Assembly: GCA_001897425.1 (NCBI GenBank)
Contig: MKSW01000033.1
Location: 457,740-521,739 of the forward strand
Length of the DNA stretch: 64,000 nucleotides
Direction of reading: 5' to 3'
Origin: Actinobacteria bacterium 69-20
GTDB lineage: Bacteria > Actinomycetota > Actinomycetes > Mycobacteriales > Nakamurellaceae
Shown in pieces: positions 18,237 to 27,268 of the stretch; position 1 is the first letter of the stretch, and the number at the start of each line of letters is the position of its first letter. Below the pieces are notes generated by a model. The model was not told the DNA's origin, ran no database searches, and saw only the letters and a program-made list of their open reading frames with translations. The translations under genes were made by a program, and so were the position numbers.

Positions 18237-19727
18237 ATGACGGACGTGCGCAACCGACTGGAACTCCACGACGGGAACCTGCTGCGCGAGAGCCTCTTCA
18301 TCGACGGCCATTTCAGGCCGGGCGGCGCCGAACCACTCACCGTTCGCGACCCGGCCACCGGCGGACAGATCGCGTGCGTGGCCGGTGCGAGCGCGGCGGA
18401 CGTGACGGGAACGATCCGGTCCGCGGTGGCCGCCGCACCCGGCTGGGCGGCCCTGACGGCGCCCGAACGGGCGCGGATCCTGCGGCGGTGGTACGACCTC
18501 ATCGTCGAGCACGCGGACGATCTGGCCCGAATCCTGACGGCCGAGCAAGGCAAACCGCTCGCCGAGGCAAGGGGTGAGATCCTGTACGGCGCAGGCTTTG
18601 TCGAGTGGTATGCCGAGGAGGCCAAGCGGCTCTACGGCGACGTCATCCCCACCAACAACCCGCATCGGCGGCTGCTGACCATTCGCCAGCCGGTGGGCGT
18701 GGCGGCGGCCATCACACCGTGGAACTTCCCCTCCGCCATGATCCTGCGCAAGGCTGCGCCGGCGCTGGCTGCCGGCTGCCCGATGATCGTCAAACCGGCC
18801 GAGGAAACGCCGCTCTCGGCCCTGGCACTGGCGGAGCTCGCGGGCCGCGCGGGCATTCCGGCCGGGGTGTTCTCCGTGGTCACCGGCGATCCGGTCGTCA
18901 TCGGAGCCGTACTCACCGGCGATCCCGATGTGCGTGCGCTCAGCTTCACCGGCTCCACCGAGATCGGCAAGCTCCTCATGGCGCAGTGCGCCGGCACGGT
19001 GAAGCGGGTCGCGCTGGAACTCGGCGGAAACGCGCCGTTCATCGTCTTCGACGATGCCGATGTCGACGAGGCGGTGGCGGGGGCCATGGCCAGCAAGTTC
19101 CGCAACGCCGGGCAGACCTGCGTATGCGCCAACCGCGTGCTGGCGCAGGCGGGGATCCACGACGCGTTCGTCGAGAAGTTCCGGGCCGCCATCGACGCCC
19201 TGGTCGTCGGAAACGGGTTCGACGAGGGCTCGGAGCAAGGGCCCCTCATCACGGAAGCCGCGGTGCGAAAGGTGAAGGACCACATCGCCGATGCCGTCGA
19301 CTCTGGTGCCACCCTCGTCACCGGCGGCGCACCGCACCCGTTGGGCGGCACGTTCTTCACCCCCACCCTGCTCACCGGGGTCACCGAGGCCATGACGATC
19401 TCGCACGAGGAGACCTTCGGCCCGGTCGCTCCCGTCATCCGGTTCGACACCGAGGAGGAGGCGATCCGCATCGCCAACGACACACCGTTCGGCCTGGCCG
19501 CCTACTTCTATACCTCGGACCTCGGCCGTATGTGGCGGGTGTCCGAGCAGCTGGAGTTCGGTGTGGTCGGTGTCAACACCGGATTGATCTCCTACGAGGG
19601 CGCACCGTTCGGCGGCGTCAAGCAATCCGGCCTCGGCCGGGAGGGCTCGCGCCACGGCATCGACGAGTTCACCGAGTTCAAGTACCTCTGCATCGACGGC
19701 CTCAGCCGACCCGCGGCAACCCGCTGA
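18237..19727 (+). CDS. NAD(P)-dependent aldehyde dehydrogenase, succinate-semialdehyde type
   Basis: This 496-residue ALDH closely follows the GabD pattern: [51 protein letters not shown], catalytic Glu in ELGGNAPF and Cys in GQTCVCANR. The start has GGAGGGCGAGG directly upstream. Semialdehydes such as succinate or 2-oxoglutarate semialdehyde are the expected substrates. It is followed by a proline-racemase-family gene after 40 bp, which would suit hydroxyproline or omega-amino-acid breakdown. Confidence 0.9.
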   Translation: MTDVRNRLELHDGNLLRESLFIDGHFRPGGAEPLTVRDPATGGQIACVAGASAADVTGTIRSAVAAAPGWAALTAPERARILRRWYDLIVEHADDLARILTAEQGKPLAEARGEILYGAGFVEWYAEEAKRLYGDVIPTNNPHRRLLTIRQPVGVAAAITPWNFPSAMILRKAAPALAAGCPMIVKPAEETPLSALALAELAGRAGIPAGVFSVVTGDPVVIGAVLTGDPDVRALSFTGSTEIGKLLMAQCAGTVKRVALELGGNAPFIVFDDADVDEAVAGAMASKFRNAGQTCVCANRVLAQAGIHDAFVEKFRAAIDALVVGNGFDEGSEQGPLITEAAVRKVKDHIADAVDSGATLVTGGAPHPLGGTFFTPTLLTGVTEAMTISHEETFGPVAPVIRFDTEEEAIRIANDTPFGLAAYFYTSDLGRMWRVSEQLEFGVVGVNTGLISYEGAPFGGVKQSGLGREGSRHGIDEFTEFKYLCIDGLSRPAATR

Positions 19728-19767
19728 CCGTCGCGGACTTCCGACGCCGACCACGAGCGGAGGCCTC

Positions 19768-20796
19768 ATGCGTTGGACCACGATGCTGCACGTGGTGGGG
19801 ACACACTCCGGCGGCGAATACGCCACCGTCGTCACCGGCGGTATGCCGCCCATCCCGGGCGAGACCATGCTGCAGAAGCGGGACTTCCTTCGCGATCACG
19901 CCGACCACTTCCGGCGTCGGCTGCTGTTCGAGCCCTACGGCGGTGTTCTGCACGCGGCGGACATTCTCTTCGAGAGCCGCAACCCCGAGGCGCAGCTCGG
20001 CTACGTGATCCTGGAATCCACCGAATACGCCCTGATGTCCGGCAGTAACACCATCAGCACCGCCACCGTCATCCTGGAGACGGGCATCCTGCCCATGACG
20101 GAACCGCAGACCCGACTCGTGCTGGAATCACCGGCCGGCCTCATCGAGCTGCTGTGCGACTGCCACAACGGGAAGGTCACCGCTGTCACCTTCCGGAACC
20201 AACCGGCTTTCGCCTACCGCACCGAGGTGCCGATCGAGGTCCCCGGAATCGGCTCGCTGACGGTCGACGTCGCATGGGGCGGCATGGCGTACGTGCTGGC
20301 CCGAGCGGACGACCTGGGGTTCGACCTGCGCGCCGACGAGGCCCGGGAGCTGTCGATCGTCGGCGAGAAGATCAAGGAGGCCGCTGCCGAGCAGATCCAG
20401 GTCCGGCACCCGCTGGGTGACGACTTCCCGGGCATCACGCAGACCGAGATCGTCGGTCCGTTGGAACGTCGCGACGGCGTCCTGCACTCCCGCAACGCCG
20501 TCGTGGTCCGCCCCGGTCGGCTCGATCGATCTGCATGCGGCACCGGCCTGTCCGCCCGGCTTGCCGTGCTCCATGCCACCGGCCGAATCGCCGTCGGCGA
20601 ACGGCTGGTCCACGAATCCGTGCTGGGCTCGCAATACACCGGCTGGATCGCGGAACCCACGTCCGTGAACGGCGTTCCCGCCGTCATCCCGGTGATTTCG
20701 GGTCAGGCGTGGATCACCGACATCGGATATCTCGGGCTCGATCCCTCCGATCCGTTTCCCGCCGGCTACACGCTGCCGGACACCTGGGGCGTGTAG
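19768..20796 (+). CDS. Proline racemase-family protein with Ser/Cys catalytic pair
   Basis: This 342-residue protein has the proline-racemase fold pattern (HVVGTHSGGEY, GGVLHAADILFES, VDVAWGGMAYV). The first catalytic site, usually MCGHN, reads MSGSN, so Ser91 replaces Cys; the second, DRSACGTG, keeps Cys257. In this family Cys/Cys enzymes are racemases or 4-hydroxyproline epimerases, Cys/Thr enzymes are 3-hydroxyproline dehydratases, and Ser/Cys variants occur among epimerases. It follows the ALDH gene and overlaps the convergent glycosyltransferase gene by 31 bp, marking the accessory/core boundary. Confidence 0.88.
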   Translation: MRWTTMLHVVGTHSGGEYATVVTGGMPPIPGETMLQKRDFLRDHADHFRRRLLFEPYGGVLHAADILFESRNPEAQLGYVILESTEYALMSGSNTISTATVILETGILPMTEPQTRLVLESPAGLIELLCDCHNGKVTAVTFRNQPAFAYRTEVPIEVPGIGSLTVDVAWGGMAYVLARADDLGFDLRADEARELSIVGEKIKEAAAEQIQVRHPLGDDFPGITQTEIVGPLERRDGVLHSRNAVVVRPGRLDRSACGTGLSARLAVLHATGRIAVGERLVHESVLGSQYTGWIAEPTSVNGVPAVIPVISGQAWITDIGYLGLDPSDPFPAGYTLPDTWGV

Positions 20797-22658
20797 TCGT
20801 CCTCCTCGTCCTCCTCGTTCACCGCCGATCGCCGGCGCCGCCACAACGCGGGCAGCGAGGGGACGGTGAACCGGTCCGGCGCGCCTTCCAGCACGCCGCC
20901 GGACGGATCGTCGTCACCGGCGATGCGCACCAGATCCCAGGCAGGGTGCAGGATCTCGCGGATCACGCGGACGGCCAGCGCGATCAGCAGCGCGTCCCGC
21001 ACCACGGCAGCGATCGCGAACGGTTCGATCGGCAGGTTCTTCCCGGCGTCGGTGTCGAACGAGAGCATCAGCAGGAACCACACCGCGACCTCGGCGAATT
21101 CCCACGCGAGCACGCGCCGCCAGCGCGGCAGTGCGAGCACCACCAGCGGCAGCAGCCACAGCGAATACTGCGGCGAGAACACCTTGTTCGTGAGCAGGAA
21201 CGCGAGGATCACCAGGAACGCCAGTTGCGCGAACCGGGGTCGGCGCGCTGCGGACAGGGCCAGCCACCCGATGGCGCCGCACGCGATCAGGAACAGCACC
21301 AGCGAGAGGGAATTGAGCAGCGGGGTGGCGCTGCCGGCCAGGTTCGACCACCAGCGGTCGGTCGGCGCGATCACCGTGCTCAGGAAGTACCAGGAGTCCC
21401 ATTCCGGGCCGCGCGACGCGTTCATGCTGAAGAACTCCGACCAGGCGCGTGGATAGAGCGCGAGGATCGGCAGGTTGACCAGGAGCCAGGCGACCACGGT
21501 CGATACCAGCGTGATGGAGAACTGCCGCAGCCGTCCGCTGCGCAGGCAGAGCACCAGCAGCGGGCCGAGCAGCAGCACCGGGTACAGCTTCGCAGCGGTG
21601 CCCAGGCCGAGCAGCACGCCGGCGAGCACCGAACGCTTGCGGGCCCAGCCGGCCATGCCGCCCGCGGTGAATCCGATCGCGAGCAGATCCCAGTTGGTGA
21701 ACGCATGCACCATGAGCAGCGGCGCGAGGCACATGATCGCCACGTCCCAGATGCGGCGACGGGCGATCCGGGCCGTCGACGCGATCGCCCAGAGGTAGAG
21801 CAGGCCCAGCAGGATCGCGGTGATCGTGAAGTAGGCGCCGACTTCCAGGGGGACGGGCAGGATGCCCGTCGACGTAGTGAAGTCCTTATACAGCGAGGTC
21901 AGTGCGGACGCGCCCCACATGAAATAGCCGGTCAGCACGGGGTATTCGAGATGACGAACCTCGCTCGCGGCGCTCGCCGGCGCCGGCACGAGTGCGCCGT
22001 CGACCACCTGGGAATAGCCAGATTGCTCGTCACCGACGAGGTCCGCCGGCCCGACCCCGACGGTGGTGCCGCCATCGATCGCGACCCAGGCCTCGCCCTG
22101 CTGGTGCACCTCGCTCCGCGGGAATACCCGCCCCCCGGCCTCACCCGAGCCGTGGTCCACCCACGAGAACGCGTAGGGATTTCGCGACGGATCGTCGAGC
22201 CCGCGGCTAGCGTAGAGCGGGACGATGTCGTTGTAACAGCCGGTGATCCACGGCCGCTGCCCACCCTGGTCGAGTTCGCCGTTCGCACCGGTCTGGATGC
22301 ACGGCGACTTCGCGAGCCAGCCCACGATGAGCGCAATGAGCCCCATCACCAGCGCCACGCGGAGCGGAGTGAACACCCGATTGCGCCCGACCGAGGCATG
22401 CACGCCGAGCGGGCCGCCGATCAGCGTCGACGCGCTCCGCACCGTGGGGTCGGTCCAGGTGGGGAACACGCGCTCGCCGGGCGAGAGGGATGCGCTGGGC
22501 GACAGCGCTTCTCGCCGTTCCGCTCGCCGTGCCTTTCGCGGCGAATCCCCCGATTCCGGGGGGAGGGCGGGCTCTCGCGTTTCGCGCCCGGCGTCGGTCC
22601 CGCCGTGCTCGTCATCGACGCGGTGGTGCCGGCCGCGGCTGGGGTCGTCCGGATTCAT
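20766..22658 (-). CDS. GT87/DUF2029-type integral-membrane glycosyltransferase
   Basis: This 630-residue protein has a charged N-terminal tail of about 95 residues, a first membrane helix (VALVMGLIALIVGWLA), an extracytoplasmic loop with CYNDIVPLY and EYPVLTGYFMWGAS, then about ten more helices and an acidic tail (DEEDEEDD). The composition matches mycobacterial polyprenol-phosphate-dependent glycosyltransferases of the Rv0051 group. In Mycobacterium tuberculosis a ponA-type gene lies between it and the DUF5318 gene; here the two overlap by 4 bp, which looks like loss or relocation of ponA. Confidence 0.85.
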   Translation of the reverse strand: MNPDDPSRGRHHRVDDEHGGTDAGRETREPALPPESGDSPRKARRAERREALSPSASLSPGERVFPTWTDPTVRSASTLIGGPLGVHASVGRNRVFTPLRVALVMGLIALIVGWLAKSPCIQTGANGELDQGGQRPWITGCYNDIVPLYASRGLDDPSRNPYAFSWVDHGSGEAGGRVFPRSEVHQQGEAWVAIDGGTTVGVGPADLVGDEQSGYSQVVDGALVPAPASAASEVRHLEYPVLTGYFMWGASALTSLYKDFTTSTGILPVPLEVGAYFTITAILLGLLYLWAIASTARIARRRIWDVAIMCLAPLLMVHAFTNWDLLAIGFTAGGMAGWARKRSVLAGVLLGLGTAAKLYPVLLLGPLLVLCLRSGRLRQFSITLVSTVVAWLLVNLPILALYPRAWSEFFSMNASRGPEWDSWYFLSTVIAPTDRWWSNLAGSATPLLNSLSLVLFLIACGAIGWLALSAARRPRFAQLAFLVILAFLLTNKVFSPQYSLWLLPLVVLALPRWRRVLAWEFAEVAVWFLLMLSFDTDAGKNLPIEPFAIAAVVRDALLIALAVRVIREILHPAWDLVRIAGDDDPSGGVLEGAPDRFTVPSLPALWRRRRSAVNEEDEEDDYTPQVSGSV

Positions 22659-23077
22659 CGAGCCGCGCGACTGGTCCGGTGCGGTCGCTCACTCTTGCCA
22701 TCACCCATGTCGCCGAAACGCGCGCCCATCACGAACGTCGCCACCAGGTGGTTCCACGAGCAGGTGCGGCACACCTCGACCTGGTGCACCGTGAACTCCT
22801 GGAAGCGGGTCGCGAGATCGTCCAACTCCGCCGGCGAGCGCGCGGAGTTCGCGATGGGTCCGAGCTCGTCGCCGAACACCCAATACACATGGGTGAGCGG
22901 CTCCTTGCGGCAGACGGGGCACGGCGTGGTCGTCGCGATCCCGTGGAACTTGGCCGCCCGCACCAGATACGGGGATGCGTCGCACACATCGGCGACTCCG
23001 ACGCGACCGGCCGAGACGTCGGCGAGCAACGCGCGGCGCTGCAGCGCGTAGTCGACCAATCCCCGTCCGGTCCGCAT
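22655..23077 (-). CDS. DUF5318 zinc-ribbon protein
   Basis: This 140-residue protein has two Cys pairs, CPVC near residue 52 and CRTC near residue 103, able to bind one zinc, and the conserved core YVFGDELGP-like VYWVFGDELG. The family is found in Mycobacteriales next to ino1, padR and cell-wall genes; its role is unknown. Its ATG is 307 bp from the divergent padR gene, and its end overlaps the glycosyltransferase start. Confidence 0.85.
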   Translation of the reverse strand: MRTGRGLVDYALQRRALLADVSAGRVGVADVCDASPYLVRAAKFHGIATTTPCPVCRKEPLTHVYWVFGDELGPIANSARSPAELDDLATRFQEFTVHQVEVCRTCSWNHLVATFVMGARFGDMGDGKSERPHRTSRAAR

Positions 23078-23175
23078 TCCCGAAGCCTACGCGGGCAGGG
23101 ACTCCGTGGGCACAGACACACCTGCGCGAAGCCGGTCGAGGGTCCCGGCGCGGCCGCCGCCGGCGTCGTCCCGGC

Positions 23176-23185
23176 GGGTATGACG
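23176..23185 (+). repeat. Interspersed word GGGTATGACG, copy 1
   Basis: Exact copy in the DUF5318-padR intergenic region, followed by GGCATCGCACCGAAC. Confidence 0.6.
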
Positions 23186-23226
23186 GGCATCGCACCGAAC
23201 AGCGTCACACACGATGCCCGTCTCGA

Positions 23227-23243
23227 TATATCGTGTCGATATA
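23227..23243. promoter_or_regulatory. Candidate PadR operator TATATCG-TGT-CGATATA
   Basis: A perfect inverted repeat of 7-bp arms and 3-bp spacer lies in the 307-bp divergent region between DUF5318 and padR. AT-rich dyads of this kind are typical PadR binding sites, so autoregulation and control of the DUF5318-glycosyltransferase unit are likely. Apart from this site and one interspersed word, the region holds no gene. Confidence 0.6.
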
Positions 23244-23384
23244 GCAGTGCAGTGCATCGGCCCTGCATCGCCCGGGAACACAGCCGCGTAGCGGCCCGGG
23301 AATACAGCCGAGCAGCGGCCCCGGGGCACAGCCGAGCCACGCACGTGCTGCCACCGTAGGCCGTCCGCCCGGAAGGGGGAACCG

Positions 23385-24014
23385 ATGTCGCACCGCGCCG
23401 CGCACCTCGCCCGGGATGCCGGCGTCGCCGGCGGCGGGAGCGAGGCGCCGTCGGGCACCCTCGATCTGGCCCTGCTGGGTCTGCTCGCGGACGCGCCCAT
23501 GCACGGCTACGAGCTGCGTTCCCGGCTCATCGAACTGCTCGGAACGGTGCGCTCGTACTCCTACGGCTCGCTGTACCCGGCCCTCAAGCGGCTGGAGTCT
23601 GCTGCGCTCATCGCCGTCGAACAGCCGCTCGTGGACCCGGACGCGGTGCCGCTCACCCCGAAACGGCGGCGCCTGACGTACCACATCACCGCGGTCGGCA
23701 AGGACCATCTCGAACGGCTGCTCGCCGAGGCCGGCCCGCAGGCGGCGACCGATGAAGGCTTCGGCGTGCACCTCGCATTCTTCCCGCAGACCACCGTCGA
23801 GACACGGCTGCGCATCCTGCAGGCCCGCCGACGCCGGATCGAGGAGCGCTGCGAGGGGCTGCGCACGTCGATGGCCCGCGCCGCGCAACGCATGGACGAG
23901 TACACCCTGCAGCTACAGCAGCTCGCGATGGAGGCATCCGATCGCGAGGTGAAGTGGTTGTCGGATCTGATCACCCGGGAGGAGCAGCGTCACGCCCACC
24001 CCGACACCAGCTAG
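23385..24014 (+). CDS. PadR-family transcriptional regulator
   Basis: This 209-residue protein has the PadR winged helix: LALLGLLADAPMHGYELRSRL, then YSYGSLYPALKRLESAALI and a beta-wing. A coiled C-terminal part from about residue 125 suits dimerisation (ARRRRIEERCEGLRTSMARAAQRMD). It lies just upstream of ino1 in the same direction, as in mycobacteria where the two are adjacent. The dyad at 23227-23243 is its probable operator. Confidence 0.92.
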   Translation: MSHRAAHLARDAGVAGGGSEAPSGTLDLALLGLLADAPMHGYELRSRLIELLGTVRSYSYGSLYPALKRLESAALIAVEQPLVDPDAVPLTPKRRRLTYHITAVGKDHLERLLAEAGPQAATDEGFGVHLAFFPQTTVETRLRILQARRRRIEERCEGLRTSMARAAQRMDEYTLQLQQLAMEASDREVKWLSDLITREEQRHAHPDTS

Positions 24015-24045
24015 GCGACAGTGCATGCGCCGACGGCGCGAACAA

Positions 24046-24055
24046 CGTCATCCCC
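24046..24055 (-). repeat. Interspersed word, one mismatch (GGGGATGACG)
   Basis: Lies between padR and ino1; continues TTGTTCG, matching the extended consensus. Confidence 0.4.
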
Positions 24056-24170
24056 GTCATAGTCGAAACCAACATCCGAACCACAGCTGAAACACGTTGC
24101 TACCACACAGAACTCGACCAGTGACCGGCCATGCAGCGCGGCCGGTCCCGTGCAGGAAAGAGGCACTGCC

Positions 24171-25292
24171 ATGAGCTCCACCGATTCCCACACCGACTCC
24201 CAGTCGGCCCCCCGATATGCGAAGCACCCGATCCGCGTCGCGATCGTCGGCGTCGGCAACTGCGCGTCGTCCCTGGTGCAGGGGGTGGAGTACTACAAGA
24301 ACGCCGCCCCGGGCAGCCGCGTCCCGGGCCTGATGCACGTCCAGTTCGGCGACTACCACGTCTCCGACCTGCAGTTCGTCGCCGCGTTCGACGTCGATGC
24401 GAAGAAGGTCGGGTTCGACCTGGCCGAGGCAATCGGCGCGAGCGAGAACAACACGATCAAGATCGCCGATGTGCCGCCGACCGGCGTTACCGTGCAGCGC
24501 GGGCGCACGCTCGACGGATACGGCCGCTACTACCAGGAGACCGTCACCGAATCGCCCGCCGAGGCGGTCGACGTGGTGGCCGCGCTGAAGGCGGCGAAGG
24601 TCGACGTGCTCGTCTCCTACCTGCCGGTCGGCTCGGACGCGGCGGACAAGTTCTACGCGCAGTGCGCGATCGACGCCGGGTGCGCCATGGTGAACGCGCT
24701 GCCGGTGTTCATCGCCTCGGACCCGGAGTGGGGCGAGAAGTTCCGTGCCGCAGGGCTTCCCATCATCGGCGACGACATCAAGTCTCAGGTCGGGGCGACG
24801 ATCACGCACCGGGTGCTGGCGAAGCTGTTCGAGGACCGCGGCGTGATCCTGGACCGCACCATGCAGCTGAACGTCGGCGGCAACATGGACTTCAAGAACA
24901 TGCTGGAGCGGGACCGGTTGGAGTCGAAGAAGATCTCCAAGACGCAGTCGGTGACGTCGCAGGTGCCGCACGAGATGGGCGCCGGCGCAGTGCATATCGG
25001 CCCGTCGGACTACGTGCAGTGGCTGGACGACCGGAAGTGGGCGTACGTGCGCCTGGAGGGGCGGGCGTTCGGCGAGGTGCCGCTGAACCTGGAGTACAAG
25101 CTCGAGGTGTGGGATTCGCCGAACTCGGCGGGGATCATCATCGACGCGGTGCGGGCGGCGAAGATCGCGCTGGACCGCGGGCTGGCCGGGCCGATCGAGT
25201 CGGCGGCGGCGTACTTCATGAAGTCGCCGCCGGTGCAGTACGCGGATGACGTCGCCCGCCGCATGGTAGAGGACTTCATCGCCGGGAAGTGA
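24171..25292 (+). CDS. ino1: Inositol-3-phosphate synthase
   Basis: This 373-residue NAD-dependent enzyme converts glucose-6-phosphate to inositol-3-phosphate, the entry to phosphatidylinositol, lipomannan and mycothiol. It has the Rossmann motif [46 protein letters not shown] and the catalytic Lys region [24 protein letters not shown] 24171 has GAAAGAGG at a suitable distance; an upstream in-frame GTG at 24150 does not. It ends at a 25-bp perfect hairpin and follows padR, as in Mycobacteriales. Confidence 0.95.
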   Translation: MSSTDSHTDSQSAPRYAKHPIRVAIVGVGNCASSLVQGVEYYKNAAPGSRVPGLMHVQFGDYHVSDLQFVAAFDVDAKKVGFDLAEAIGASENNTIKIADVPPTGVTVQRGRTLDGYGRYYQETVTESPAEAVDVVAALKAAKVDVLVSYLPVGSDAADKFYAQCAIDAGCAMVNALPVFIASDPEWGEKFRAAGLPIIGDDIKSQVGATITHRVLAKLFEDRGVILDRTMQLNVGGNMDFKNMLERDRLESKKISKTQSVTSQVPHEMGAGAVHIGPSDYVQWLDDRKWAYVRLEGRAFGEVPLNLEYKLEVWDSPNSAGIIIDAVRAAKIALDRGLAGPIESAAAYFMKSPPVQYADDVARRMVEDFIAGK

Positions 25293-25318
25293 TGGCGGGG
25301 CGCGCATGAGGCGCGCTT

Positions 25319-25401
25319 ACGCGCGAAAAGGGGCCGGAATCCGCTGCTCCGGGCGGTCAGGCTTGATCCCTCGCATCGGATTCCGGCCCCTTTTCGCGCG
25401 T
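25319..25401. terminator. Perfect 25-bp inverted repeat between convergent genes
   Basis: Arms at 25319-25343 and 25377-25401 are perfect complements around a 33-base loop. The left arm begins ACGCGCGAAAAGGGGCC and the right ends GGCCCCTTTTCGCGCGT. Placed between ino1 and the convergent stress-protein gene, it probably ends both transcripts. The arms are longer than most intrinsic terminators, so an insertion remnant is also possible. Confidence 0.6.
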
Positions 25402-25464
25402 CACATGTGGGGTGCGGCCCGCGATCGCGTTGCCGGCTCTTCAGCAGGGCCGGGCGGAGCTGGC

Positions 25465-25474
25465 GGGTATGACG
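25465..25474 (+). repeat. Interspersed word GGGTATGACG, copy 2
   Basis: Lies between ino1 and the stress-protein gene; continues CTGTTCGCCTCGCTGCC. Confidence 0.6.
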
Positions 25475-25505
25475 CTGTTCGCCTCGCTGCCGCTCGGCCG
25501 AGCTG

Positions 25506-26429
25506 CTATCGGACCACGAGCACGGGGCAGGGGGCGTGCTGCACCATGGCTCGGCTCGTCGAGCCGAGCAGCACGCCCTTGAGCTCGCTCCGGCCGCGGG
25601 TTCCGACCACCAGCAGCTGCGCGTTCTGCGCCCGGGCGAGCAGTGCCGCCGTGGGCCGGTCGCGGTGGGTGACCACCTCCACCGGCACCCCCGGGAAGCG
25701 CGCCGAGACCTCGGCGACCTTCGCCTCGAGTTCCGATGCGATGGACTGCTGCCAGGTCTCCTCCTGCTCGGCGGTGACGTGCCGCGTCGGCGGCTGCCAT
25801 GCGTGCACGGCGACCACGGAACAGCCGCGTCGCCGGGCCGCGGCGAACGCCTCGTCGAGTGCGGCTTCGCCGGACGGCGACGAATCGACGCCCACCACGA
25901 CGGGTGCCGCAGGGTCGATGTCCTCGGTGCCCCGGACGATCGCCACCGGGCACTGAGCGCTCGACACGACTCCCGTGGAGACGGATCCGAGCAGCATCCC
26001 CTTGAACCCGCCCAGCCCGCGCGAGCCGAGGACGACAAGTTCGTAGCCGCGCGACATCTCGACGATGGTCGGCACCGGAGGGCTGAGCCGCGAGGCGGTG
26101 CGGATCTCGGTCGCCGGGGCCAGTTCCGCGGCCTGCTTCGCGGCCGCGGCGAGAATCTCCCGCGAATCCTCCTCGAGCCCTTCCATCAGGAAACCGACCG
26201 CGTCCATTGCGCCGAGTCCCGTCGACGGCCAGTAGTAGCAGTGCACGATCGTCAGCGGCACCCCGCGTCCGCCGGCCTCGGCGACGGCCCACGCCAACGC
26301 CCGGTCCGACGACTCCGACCCGTCGATCGCCACCAGCACGCCGCCGGCAGCATCCCCGGCTGCACTGCCCTCCGGCCCTGCCGGCTCCGGGACCTGCCCC
26401 GCGGACCGCTCGACCTCGACGTCCGACAT
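25506..26429 (-). CDS. Universal stress protein, two UspA domains
   Basis: This 307-residue protein has two tandem UspA domains. The first begins LVAIDGSESSDRALAWAV and ends with GSRGLGGFKGMLLGSVS; the second begins VVVGVDSSPSGEAALDEA and ends GTRGRSELKGVLLGSTS. Both show the G-x2-G-x9-G-S/T nucleotide-binding pattern, so ATP binding is likely. ATG 26429 is preceded by GGAGGGTGAGG. It is convergent with ino1. Tandem Usp proteins in Mycobacteriales respond to hypoxia and stationary phase; no such regulatory site is evident here. Confidence 0.93.
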   Translation of the reverse strand: MSDVEVERSAGQVPEPAGPEGSAAGDAAGGVLVAIDGSESSDRALAWAVAEAGGRGVPLTIVHCYYWPSTGLGAMDAVGFLMEGLEEDSREILAAAAKQAAELAPATEIRTASRLSPPVPTIVEMSRGYELVVLGSRGLGGFKGMLLGSVSTGVVSSAQCPVAIVRGTEDIDPAAPVVVGVDSSPSGEAALDEAFAAARRRGCSVVAVHAWQPPTRHVTAEQEETWQQSIASELEAKVAEVSARFPGVPVEVVTHRDRPTAALLARAQNAQLLVVGTRGRSELKGVLLGSTSRAMVQHAPCPVLVVR

Positions 26430-26611
26430 CACGCACACCTCACCCTCCGGGATCTGTTCCCGCACCGTTTCGATACACCGATCGTGACCGATCTCCGACC
26501 GTACGGCCAGGGCCGAAGGGCCCGGTAAGTCGGGACGTCGGTCTGTGGGCGCGCCGGCCCCGGTCCGGAAGAGTAGTAGGGGCCACCAGCATCAGGAACC
26601 GGGAGGAACAC

Positions 26612-26842
26612 ATGACCACCTCGGTGTCACCCGGGCCCGCCGGCCGCGAGGCGGACACCGAGCCCCCGCGCGCGGCACCGCAGCCTGAGGCGACTCTCCC
26701 CAAGGGCTTCAAGACCTTGCGCCCGGACTTCCGCCCGACGGTGCCGACGCGCACAGCCGAGGCACCCGCGCGCAGCGTCTGGGGCTTCGGAAAGCGTTGG
26801 GCCGCACTGGCTCTGGTGCAACGACAACCCCGGCAGCGCTAG
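26612..26842 (+). CDS. Small hypothetical protein
   Basis: This 76-residue frame begins at ATG with GGGAGG 5 nt upstream and ends 56 bp before a strong intrinsic terminator, which supports expression. The protein is rich in Pro, Ala and Arg with a Trp-containing tail (SVWGFGKRWAALALV). I recognise no family. It lies divergent from the stress-protein gene. Confidence 0.55.
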   Translation: MTTSVSPGPAGREADTEPPRAAPQPEATLPKGFKTLRPDFRPTVPTRTAEAPARSVWGFGKRWAALALVQRQPRQR

Positions 26843-26898
26843 TGCAGCGACGCTAGCCCGCAAATCGTCCGGCGGCTCCGCACCCGGCCGCTCGGGCC

Positions 26899-26937
26899 CG
26901 GACCGGAGCGCACCACCTGTGCGCTCCGGTCCGTTTT
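26899..26937 (+). terminator. Intrinsic terminator
   Basis: Perfect 14-bp arms (26899-26912 and 26920-26933; CGGACCGGAGCGCA) enclose a 7-base loop and are followed by TTTT. It ends the 76-residue gene. The remaining bases to 27268 hold no gene but include one interspersed word at 27024. Confidence 0.85.
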
Positions 26938-27023
26938 ACTGTCCCGCCTCGTATGCCCCGCGCCCGTTCCCCGGTGCCGACGAGGGCTCTCGGCGGTGCC
27001 GACGGGAGCACAGCCGAACACGG

Positions 27024-27033
27024 CGTCATACCC
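27024..27033 (-). repeat. Interspersed word GGGTATGACG, copy 3
   Basis: Lies 236 bp upstream of the moeZ-like gene; the last copy before the RiPP island. It continues CCGTGTTCGG. Confidence 0.6.
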
Positions 27034-27268
27034 GATAGTTCGGCGCGTCCGCCGCCGACGCGGCGAACCGGGCCGGGCGTCCGCTCACACATCCTGCGCC
27101 GCGGCGTCGAAGGATGTTAAATATCGGCAGGGCCGGATCCGATGCCACGCAAAGGATCTGACACCTGGCTGCACCGAGACAGACAGGACGCGCGGGGCTC
27201 GGGCGGACACCCCCACGCATGAGGATCTGCACGCACCGCCGCTCGTCGGCCGAACGGAAGGACCGGGC

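Noticed and set aside
20535..23051. 838-codon open frame on the plus strand over the glycosyltransferase
   Set aside because: Arg/Gln-rich low-quality sequence antisense to a well-supported membrane protein.
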